This document shows, piece after piece, positions 53,927 to 64,000 of a stretch of 64,000 nucleotides of DNA. A model generated the notes under the pieces. That model was given only the letters and a program-made list of their open reading frames with translations. It ran no database searches and was not told the DNA's origin. The position numbers and the translations under genes were made by a program. Positions within the stretch are counted from its first letter, which is position 1. Each line of letters starts with the position of its first letter. Origin of the DNA: Acanthacorydalis orientalis (Eukaryota; Arthropoda; Insecta; Megaloptera; Corydalidae); assembly GCA_034766995.1 (NCBI GenBank), contig CM068314.1, forward strand, positions 22,300,126 to 22,364,125, written 5' to 3'.

Positions 53927-54281
53927 GTACAGTTATATATCGAAATTTTACAGTAATTACTTCTGCATACCTTTTATTTATAAGAATATGTATTTATTTA
54001 TTGGTAAATTTAAAAAAAGAAGAAAATTTAAAAAAAAATTAATTAACTACGTCAACTTGTACAAACATGACTCTGATTAAACAGATTCATTTCTTTATAC
54101 ACGTCGCCATTTTTTCTCTTAATATCCATACACTTTAGTAGCATCGTGTTTAATCATCTTCAGTACTTACAATTCTCCATAAACTTCTTCGTTAATGTAG
54201 ATGCCTCTTACTTAAAGTATGTGTATCATTATGGACGTGCCGCTAGCATATTTAACGTAGACTCTTTAATGTACATTTACA

Positions 54282-54286
<5 letters not shown>

Positions 54287-54346
<60 letters not shown>
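54287..54346. repeat. (AT)n microsatellite
   Basis: AT run of about 60 bp. Confidence 0.95.
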
Positions 54347-54347
<1 letters not shown>

Positions 54348-54712
54348 GTAGTTCACAATTATTGATAACCTGTATAATAAAATAACTTTAATAAAGAATA
54401 AAATGTAATAACATCTGCTGTGCCGCTCGTCGACCTGAGTAGTTTCATATTGTGTATACCTCAGGCTCAATAATATAAATCGCTCCATATAGATTATAAA
54501 GCTATTTACATACTAGTAGCCAATGCTATGTTATAATATATCATTATTTTAAGACGTTGCTGTTGTAGCTCCTGCAAAGAACATTTAGGGTTGGTTCTCT
54601 TCAATGACCTGCCGCCTTTGGCGCTTGATGATATCCAAACACGTTAAGTTTCGTAGAATTTTGTACGTTACATTATTGAGTACAAATCTGTAGTATCCTC
54701 TTTTATTTCTTA

Positions 54713-54716
54713 ATAC

Positions 54717-54759
<43 letters not shown>
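54713..54759. repeat. (CATA)n-(AT)n microsatellite
   Basis: CATA units lead into an AT run. Confidence 0.95.
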
Positions 54760-54760
<1 letters not shown>

Positions 54761-54936
54761 CATTTTTGGAAATTCATAACTTAATGACATTATAAAAATG
54801 AATTAACTTCTCTCAACAGCAACTTTCCTCTTAACAAAATTTAGTAATGATTATGGTTTATTTCAAATTGTTGAATCAATTTCAAAGAAAGCGTAATCAT
54901 CTTCATAACTCAGGCTGGCTGGTGTTTGGAGTCTTA

Positions 54937-54971
54937 GGGCGCTTCGACAACTAAGGTCTTTAGCGCCCGAA
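54937..54971. repeat. Dispersed repeat copy B with perfect 7-bp inverted ends
   Basis: GGGCGCT (54937-54943) and AGCGCCC (54962-54968) are exact reverse complements around an 18-base centre TCGACAACTAAGGTCTTT. A degenerate copy lies at 24600-24635 within the PRDM gene. The minus-strand frame over it (54863-55060) reads LSCRSALRLQTPASLS but has no known domain. Confidence 0.6.
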
Positions 54972-56009
54972 CATAACTCAGGCCCAAATAATCTGATAAA
55001 GGTATTCTTAGATTTTCTTTCAGTAAGTACGGCTTTTTTAGTATATTTGTTTTCATTCATATTTTTAATTCCATTTCATACATTTATATATTCCATATAT
55101 TTTTACTTTTTATGAATTTAAACTTGTTTAAAAAAAAATAAAATTTTTTGTACTATATTTTCTCTAAAAATGATTGGAATTTATTTTTTAATACAAAATA
55201 TGCTTATCTTAAAACTACATTTTTTAACAGTTTTAATGGTATTAGTGTACTCATTTCCATTTATAGATCGTTTACTTTTTTTGTCAAACAATAAAAAAAT
55301 TAGTTCAACAACTACCGGTTACAAATAAAAAATTACACAAACTTATTTCTATCTCAGGATATTTTAGTAAATATTGGTTATTAATTGCTGCTTAAAATCG
55401 TTATGATTTTTCTTCTTAAAAAAATTAAAAAAAAAATGTTTTTCATAGTAGAAAGAACATATATAATATTACATTTAATATTGGGAAAAACGTGTCATTC
55501 ATTTTATTACTTTATATTATCTTCGGACGTTGTAAATTCAAAACATTAGATATTTTAAAAAAGAACATACACAGATTCATATTTATATATATATATAACA
55601 TGATTTTTATTTGTGGTTAGAATCTGATTTTATTTTTAAAATGAGTTATCTGGAAAGTACAGAATGTCCGTTCTCTAAAAAAAAAACACATATATTATAC
55701 TTTATAATAAGTAAAATGTTAAATCGTACTTATAAATTTACTATACTTCTTTTTTTCTATGTTTATTTAGTTATTGTATATATTTACTTGTTTTTATATA
55801 AATAAATGAATAATAATTACAAAGCAATAAATAATGGAACTCGAATCTCGTTTATCTATCGCTAGACTGACCCATTAATGATTTATTTTAATTAATCAAA
55901 GTAAAACATGTCAAAAACTTCATATGTTTATCTCAGCATTTGATATTTCGTATTCGACCATGCATATCTAAATACATTCGCATGAACAAAGAAACGTCAC
56001 AATCGTTAC

Positions 56010-56230
56010 GTGGGCTGAGAATTAACTCGCGACCTGATCCCTAGTGCGTCAACTATGTAAATTGCACCATTTGCATTTTACTTATGATCAAATCTTGTCA
56101 AGGTCGCTGATATGATTGTTGCTTTTATTATCAGTTGCATATGTTATTCATGAATAGTTATATGACGTTTACAGATGAGCGCGTTCAGTTAATACATACG
56201 GATTCAATCAACATAAATCATACGACCACC
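56010..56230. other. GC-richer patch
   Basis: A modest compositional island with TCAAGGTCG (56098-56106), close to a monomeric nuclear-receptor site, and GATGAGCGCG. No ORF. Weak evidence for function. Confidence 0.15.
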
Positions 56231-58169
56231 TCGATATTGAAATATCTTCTTAATTAGGTACTCTGTATTATATACATTATGCAAAAGGCATACCAAAAAT
56301 TAATATATGTATAGGTTTGAATATTGTGCAGATGAATTGATTACACAATGGATTGTATCATCAAAAATGTGTTCTTGTAGATTGTGATCGAAATAATTTA
56401 TGAATTCTTTTATATATTTTCATACTTTTGATTTCTGATATGCATTCTAAATACTTTTTTTTATAATTATTTACTTTTATAATGTGTATATATTTTTTTT
56501 ACTTTAATCTGATCTACCTTTTCTCATCAGTTTTTACAATATTCATTAATTCATTCGACAATCCAAAATATTAATTTTACTGAATAAAATTAGTATTCAA
56601 AAATAAAACTACCACATTATTACATACTTAAAGTTAGTATCAGACAAGATAAATTTAAAAAGAACTTAAAATATAAAATATTCTTACATCAAGTCAGGAT
56701 AGATCTTGAAAATCATCTCAAAAATATTTATGATTATTTATTCATTCATATTTGTACAGAAATAGAAAAAATCTTTAATATTAAATATTTTTTCCAGTGT
56801 ATTCTTTTTGAAAAAGAATTTAAATAATCTTTCTTTTAATTTAAAGGTATGGAATAATACGGTAATAATCACGGTAAATCGATAAGAATATGCACTTTCA
56901 TAATTGAAGTCAGCGTTGTTTTAATTAATTGAATTTTGATCTAAATTAAATATTAATTGATTGAATTGAACATTTTGATTTTTAGACAAAAGTTAGCTTT
57001 ATTCAAAGTTCTTGTATTTATATAATAATTTGAAATGATGCGCCGTTATTTAGTAAACATAAATAAAAATAAAAATCTGTTGATTTCTTTAATGAAAACT
57101 TAATTTTTCTTATGAACAAAAATATACTTTTAACATTTGTCTTTTGTATTTTTTTCCCTTTTTCATAAATAATGAAGTTATTTGAAACTATGTAAAGAGA
57201 TCATAAAAAAAACTTAATAATAGATAAACGGTAGGCAAACTGCGGCCCCCGAGATAATATTAGAGTTTCATTTCCATTTTTCTTAAACTTTTATATTAAT
57301 AATCTATAGTCAGATTTTAAACTGTTAGCTGCAAAAATGAAGACTCAATCAAAGTTTTTAACGAGTCGAGATTAAACATATTCTGCTTTGGTGAGTAAGA
57401 CTACTATACAATTGTATTTTTTTATTTATAAATACAAATTTAAAATAATATTTTCTGTGGCTGTTGAACATTAAAAATGTAAGAAAAGTATTATATGTAG
57501 CACTTATTATCGAAGAAGTTGCCCATCTCTATAACAGATATTATCATTCTATATTTTACTGTAATAAAATTAAGCAAAATGAAGACTATACTTTTCAGTT
57601 TTAGTCACACACTTTTAAACAAAAGAGTGATATCAATTTTAATTATATAAATTGAAATAGTTTTATTTTTTTATTTTTGAGTGCGTGTAAGCATAAAAAC
57701 ACAAATTATGAAAAAGTTGTTTTGTTTGAATTTTTTTTGTTTAATTATTTTATTTTAATATTATTGTTTTTTTTATTAATACAATATCTATAAAAATAAC
57801 TCAATTTATCTTTAAATGTACCAATTTTCATATCAGAGAATTTAAAAAGGAGAAATATAAATTTATTGAAAAAGGAAAAATAGTTATTTTGTTTATAAGG
57901 AGTAGGATTATTTCTATAAAATTAATACACATTTCTTTACATCTTATATTGTCTTGTTAACAGTCTGCATGTGTGAGTATGTATGTATATATATATATCG
58001 GCAGATATATATTAAAAATGCATATAATACTTATAATCTTCTCTCTGAAGAATATATATGCTAGGAGCAATTTTATTTGATCTACATAATATAAAACAAA
58101 ATAAAGCAAATATTTTTTCCCCTTAAAAAATGTGCAGTGTAAATAACACTTCTTGATTTCATAAAGCTG

Positions 58170-58310
58170 TAAGCATATCATGGGTGTCGGTAAAGTATAT
58201 GATATCAGCACAGTTGCCATCCGATCAACTTGGCTACCTGTGGCATCAACCTGTCTCATTTCTCACCTGCTGCGTGCACCTGAGCGCACCGCGCCATTCA
58301 AAAGCATATC
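58170..58310. promoter_or_regulatory. GC-richer patch with paired CACCTG E-boxes
   Basis: CACCTG occurs twice, 13 bp apart (58264-58269 and 58277-58282), in a short mixed-composition patch. The overlapping open frames on both strands (58184-58369 plus, 57957-58259 minus) are short and domain-free. The pairing resembles that at 6101-6123. Confidence 0.25.
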
Positions 58311-59046
58311 CATACATAAACACTAATATACTTGAATGCAGCATATATAGAAGAACCTATCGCACATAATTTAATATTTTTTTTTAGATTAAACAGTACC
58401 AGAGTACAAATGTGCATTTTTTTTATATTTAATTCAATCAAAACAGCTTTCAATAAAATACATAATCAAAAAATCACCAATTTGCAAGTGATAACTCATA
58501 ATTTATATATACTTATACAGATATATATATATATATAATTTAAATGAATTCATTTACTTTTAATATAAGAAATATTTGACATAAAAAGATAACATTTCAA
58601 CACATTCGCTCTACATAGAAGTTTTTTTTTCTTTGTGTGACAATTTTATTTTTTTCTCTTACTGATTGATATGTACAACAAGTTCATTTATAATTTGCCA
58701 TATATCCGTAATAAAATTACCAAACCGTTATGGATGATCAGTCAATGAATCACACTTTAAACAGAAAATCACTACAATTAAATGGCGGTTACAAAAAATT
58801 GTTTGCTCATTTTAAACTGATGAAGTTTAGTTTAACATTTAGTAGTTGTAAAAATCTTATATATATGTTTAAATTATGTAACACCATTTCTCTTACAATG
58901 TTTAATATATGTTAAAGTCAGAACAGATGTTCTAAGTACAAAAATATATCTTATTTTTACTCGAAATAAAAAAAAAGTGTTTTGTTTTAATGTGTAAATT
59001 CGTATATTTGAAATAAAGATTTTTTTTTATTTATCATTAGAAACAT

Positions 59047-59056
<10 letters not shown>

Positions 59057-59097
<41 letters not shown>
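59057..59097. repeat. (TA)n microsatellite
   Basis: TA run of about 41 bp. Confidence 0.95.
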
Positions 59098-59104
<7 letters not shown>

Positions 59105-59871
59105 TTTATAAAATGTCATAAATCCAAAAATTTAATTTTTAAATAAAAAATCAAGTTTGAAGAAAAATGGTGAAATTTTAATTTTAAAAGTTATATATAT
59201 ATATATAGTTTACAAATGAAATGTGTTTTTAAAAAAATGCACTGATATAAAAAAAAACTTTTTGCTTGCATTGAACTTAACTGAAAACCGAAGAACAAGT
59301 TTTTCGATTTTTAATACTTTTCTATTAAATAAATGTGTGATAAGATACTGTAAAGTTTGTACATATTATCATTTCACTTATGCAGTATTTGCCTACAACA
59401 TTTACCAGAAAATTAATACATCTCTATTATTTATTGATATATATATATATATATTCTTTAATTTTGCTTTATTATTCAAGGTTATTTTTAATCATTCATA
59501 TATTTTTGTGTATTATGCACCTGACAAACTTGCTTGATGCAAACAGCAGTATAATTTCTTATTTTCATTTGTGCTTTAGCGCTAATAGCTTTTTTTTATG
59601 AAATACCAATAAATCAAAATAACTAACAACCTTTGTGTTTATTTTTCATCGTTAATTTAGATCACTGTATACATATATTACAGTCTCGATATTTTTCATT
59701 GGACATTACTATAGAAATTCGCACTTGGTTTTGATTAAGTAGGATTTTTTGTATGTTTTTTTATTAAGTTCAAGAGAAATGCTTTTAAGCAGATGTTAAG
59801 AGGTACCTAAAGGTAAAAAAATATTTTTATTTCGGATGCTTTTGTCAGTATAAATGAGAGATTATAAAATT

Positions 59872-59873
<2 letters not shown>

Positions 59874-59944
<71 letters not shown>

Positions 59945-59972
59945 GTTTATATACATACATATATATATATAT

Positions 59973-60020
<48 letters not shown>

Positions 60021-60038
60021 GATTGTTTATTTGGGGCT

Positions 60039-60094
<56 letters not shown>

Positions 60095-60096
60095 AT
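59874..60096. repeat. Cluster of three (AT)n runs ending in (GT)n, ~220 bp
   Basis: AT runs at about 59874-59938, 59958-60016 and 60042-60078 are separated by short unique spacers. The last passes into GT repeats. Open frames here are repeat artefacts. Confidence 0.95.
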
Positions 60097-61079
60097 TGAT
60101 GTGTTTTTGTGTGTGTATTTATGTATGTTGTGCATGTCAGAATCACAATAATGTTTACTATCGCCCAAGTAACAAATTATTTAACTCTTCACAAAAGCTT
60201 ATGAAAAAAATTGGTATTAAACAATTGAGATTGTATTTTCTTAATGGAATTAAAAGTTTATTAGTTCTAAGATTTTATCTCACTTGAAAAATATTGAATA
60301 CAGTTTTTGAAAAAACAATTCTTTGAAAATGCAGGTATTTGTAAATATTGGAAAGTATGCTTTCTTGATAAAAATATTTTCATTTGCATGTAATTATTTC
60401 AAGTCTGTTAGGGACAATAAACGCAATTTTACTCTTCTACGATTATTTCTAATAATTAAAAAAAATGATGTTTCATTTTGTTCTAACGACTTAAAAACTT
60501 TCTTGTAAATATTATATTACTAATTTAAGAAGCTATTAACCTAAACAGATTTTAAAAAATTAGAAAGAAATGTAAAGAACTTTTATCTAAAGAATTTTTT
60601 TCAAAAAATTATACATTACAATTGTCTTGTAGATAAATTGCTTTGAAAAATTGTCTTTCGAAGAATTGTTTTCAAATAATGTACATGTTAACAGTTTATA
60701 TAATATTTTAGGAAAGTATATTCAATAACAATAATTATAACAATACATTTCTAATATTGTTAAAAATAAATAAAATAAATATTTTAGTGTATGCAAATCA
60801 AGGTAGAGTTGTTCGAAAGTCAATATTCTTTTTTATTAGGCATAAAATTATTTATTGCTGTGATTTATTATAAGGCTGAATTTTAAATTATATTTTCACA
60901 GAGACACATATCTGTCCACGTATACATACATAAATGTAACCTAATTTGTGATATACAAACCTAGGAAATTTCCTAAAGGTTGTAAATAAAATAAGGTGAA
61001 CACACCACTGCATATAGTGGAATAAAAAGATTAATAAAAGAATTTTCCACCAATTCAAATATTTTTTATATAAACCAAA

Positions 61080-61207
61080 GGGTTGTTCCCCTACTCGCTA
61101 TACTCATCGACCATATAGGAGGCTCCGTTCCCACTCGTTTCGCTCGCACACCTTACTCGTATCGCTTGCTCCCTCGACTCGCTGCGCTTGTATCGTATAT
61201 ATTTGAT

Positions 61208-61250
<43 letters not shown>
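61080..61250. repeat. CTCGCT-rich patch next to a (TA)n tract
   Basis: 61085-61195 holds repeated words such as CTACTCGCTATACTC, CTCGTTTCGCTCGC and CTCGACTCGCTGCGCTTG, followed by a TA run (61210-61249). The order and words resemble 19405-19500 in mirror arrangement. The minus-strand frame over it is not a credible gene. Confidence 0.7.
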
Positions 61251-61252
<2 letters not shown>

Positions 61253-61600
61253 TATGTCTATATAATCACTTTGGTAGTTATATTGCAACGCAGTTGATTT
61301 ATAAAGTCGCACATTTCATTGTAGTTGTTATGATATCAATATCATAATTTTTCGTGACAATTTCGTGTAATTTCTGGTGTCATCGTTAATAATTATTTAA
61401 TACAGAATCTCTATATTTTTTTTAAAAAAAAATTGTCAATTTTTTATTTGTTACGGGATATTTTTTTATATATAGATAGATAATGTTTACTATATACAGT
61501 TAATATTTTAACTGCAATTTAGAATTTGTTGTAATGGGTGAAGGAGGTCGAAGAATATAAGGCACTAATTATACATATTCAAAAGTGCACACATATAAAT

Positions 61601-61601
61601 A

Positions 61602-61644
<43 letters not shown>
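61601..61644. repeat. (AT)n microsatellite
   Basis: AT run of about 40 bp. Confidence 0.95.
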
Positions 61645-61648
<4 letters not shown>

Positions 61649-62109
61649 TAAGTATAATGCAGAAATCTAATAAATACATTTATCTAAAATTTTACGGAGT
61701 TAAAGTAATAAATAAATAATTATATTTAATAAATTTTATACCAATAAATGTGTTATTTTTAATTTAATTGTCCGCCAATTAATTTTCATCCGCCAAATTA
61801 ATCTTCTTAACTATTACGACCGTTTCCAATATTATCCTCATTTACAAACACTTTCGGACTAATTGCTTTTAATTTTAAAATAGAAATTCATATACATTTT
61901 TTAAACTGAAAATGACTTATCTATAAGTTTCTGAACTTGGACAAGAAATTGGAAGTTGTCATTACAGATAAAAAACAACGGTCTCCAGAAGACAATACAA
62001 GTTTTAATAAATAATTACATTTTAATGTTGCATTATTAAAACAAATTATATATTTAATATTAGAAACTATTTTTCTTCCATGTTGATTTCATTAATACTG
62101 AAATTATTT

Positions 62110-62143
62110 TGTCTATCTATCTATCTATCTATATATATATATA
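62110..62143. repeat. (TCTA)n-(TA)n microsatellite
   Basis: Five TCTA-like units pass into TA repeats. Confidence 0.9.
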
Positions 62144-63565
62144 AATCTGTGTGTGTAAATAAAGTTTAATAAATATTTTTTTTTATAAAGCGACTAACAC
62201 ATATTAAATATGATAAACATGTAATTACGTAATTATTATATTTGAATCACAACGTACGTTTTACACATTCATCATTAATTAAGTCTACATACTAAAAAAA
62301 AATTAATGCACAATGATTTTAATAAATCATTTTTATTGTTAGCATCATATCGAAATCGAACAATAACAAGCACCAAATCTGTATTACTAGTACGAAATGA
62401 TTTCTTTTGTGTTTGAAAATAACATATTTTTTGTACGAGACGCTATTGGTACGTTTTTAATGATGATTTTTTTATATTAATAAACTGTTCGGCGGGATGG
62501 ATATGGTATCTAACAGTTTCTTTTCATATATTTAATATTCCTTTTGAATACCGGTTCGATTAAGAAGACTACGGGATATCACTCTATGGGAAATAAGAAT
62601 TTAGTAAAACATGTCTTTGATTAATAATTAGTTGTAATTTTTCTCTTTTTCACACATCTGTTTCGTGTCATCGGCTTGAAAGTGATTAGGATTGGAAAAA
62701 AATAAACAGTGAAGTTTGAGATATCTATAAAAAAGTATACGTATTCCATATTGTTTGAAACTATTTTTTTACTAATAAATTTCTATACTTGTAGAATGAT
62801 TCGTGAGGTTAATCTTTAAGGTACCAATAAAATGCTATATGGATAAATTCGTTGATTGATGTCAATAAATTAAGTTTAATTAAAAATATTATGTTATTGC
62901 AAAACATACTTTGTACAAAATATTATTTTAGAGATTATATTCGAGATTGATGATATTTTTTTTATATATCTGTTTAAGTTTCCGAACTCATATTTGTCAA
63001 AAAATGTTAACTTGTGTCAATGACATATATTTATTTATTATCCTGTCAAATTTGTATTTATTATAACTTTAATATTCATCCTCTCGACTTCTGTTGACTC
63101 TTTATATATATATAATAATGACTCAATCATTTCTTGGAATAAATTTTATTTAACATTCGATAAGACTACCGTTAAAAATTATTTCAATACAGAGAAGGTT
63201 TAAGGTTAAAAATAAACATTCTTTTCTATTAGATTTTTTTCTGCACTGCATCTCTTCTTGAATCTATAATTTTATAATTGTAAAATGGTTTAAGACTCCA
63301 ATAAATTAATATTACATTTATTATAAAATTAAACAATATCGAAGTCAAATTAATATGAAAGTTAATAAGCTGGAACGACCACACTAATCGTTTATAACGG
63401 TACATTTATAAAATTAATTAGTAACATACGTTAATTAATAAATACTACTTTCAGAATTATAAATTTAAACTATTTATTATAAAACGATCTGATATAATGT
63501 ACACTTGTGTGTATTGAAAATAATGTTTAAAAATAGTTTCACTGCAGTGAATAGTATACATATGC

Positions 63566-63568
<3 letters not shown>

Positions 63569-63630
<62 letters not shown>
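63569..63630. repeat. (TA)n microsatellite
   Basis: TA run of about 61 bp. Confidence 0.95.
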
Positions 63631-63632
<2 letters not shown>

Positions 63633-63970
63633 TTCAATAAACTGCAAAAAAAGTTTACAAAATAAGTAATAATACTTTTCAAAAACGATACTGTATTAAA
63701 GATTAGATTTAAGATATAAATATGAAAAATCCATGTTTATAACTTCTTGTGCTAGACATATTTGGACGACTTTACTTTATAATTATAGTCAAATAATTAC
63801 ACGTTACATTCGCATCACCCAATGGTCTTTTTGAAGATATGAAATCATCAGCGAAAATATGTCTTGCTAATTGTAAAAACTTTTTATAAGTTTTACACAA
63901 ACAATTTCTTTATAGCATTTTTGTTAACCCTAAAAATGTAATATTTAACAAATTTATATAACACTTCGTG

Positions 63971-63994
63971 TATATATATATATATATATATATA
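63971..63994. repeat. (TA)n microsatellite at the window edge
   Basis: Short TA run ending six bases from the window end. Confidence 0.9.
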
Positions 63995-64000
63995 CACCAC

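Noticed and set aside
54863..55060. Minus-strand ORF as a small gene
   Set aside because: Part of it is a dispersed repeat also found near 24600; no domain and no conserved frame in that second copy.

Overview
This is eukaryotic, very AT-rich DNA, and most likely insect. The evidence is spliced genes with GT-AG introns, very long introns, dozens of long (AT)n microsatellites, cecropia/Hsmar1-type mariner remnants, and one PRDM-family zinc-finger gene. I cannot fix the order. The base composition would suit AT-rich Hymenoptera and several other insect groups. There are no prokaryotic features: no operons, no CRISPR array, and no rRNA or tRNA gene that I can support.

One real gene is visible, on the + strand. 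Four coding exons (17862-18150, 22592-22927, 23375-23544, 37631-37796) join in frame at canonical splice sites. They encode the C-terminal part of a PR/SET domain, a PLDLS CtBP-type motif, a Ser/Gly-rich linker and five consecutive C2H2 zinc fingers. This is a PRDM-family transcriptional regulator. From remembered family features the fingers look most like Prdm14; PRDM1, PRDM8, PRDM12 and PRDM13 fit worse. The N-terminal exons are not visible and probably lie upstream of base 1. The last exon is uncertain: an open frame at 38723-39000 looks protein-like, but its splice phase does not match exon 4 cleanly.

Region by region: 1-17861 is upstream intron or flank, with a few GC-richer islands and one deleted mariner copy (minus strand, 7568-8116). 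18151-22591 is an intron holding the longest (AT)n block and a second mariner copy (21239-21803). 22928-23374 is a short intron. 23545-37630 is a 14 kb intron with candidate regulatory islands and a ~195 bp foldback element. 37797-39130 holds the doubtful terminal exon and a possible poly(A) signal. 39130-64000 is downstream DNA with no supportable gene. It contains two more mariner remnants (40930-41051, 47117-47681), many microsatellites and several GC-richer islands.

No wholly new system is evident. The points most worth following up are the PRDM gene with its splice-assembled CtBP motif and unresolved C-terminus, a family of mariner derivatives that share one internal deletion and keep only the DNA-binding half of the transposase, two strong hairpin/foldback structures, and compositional islands with paired E-boxes or paired Runt-type sites.
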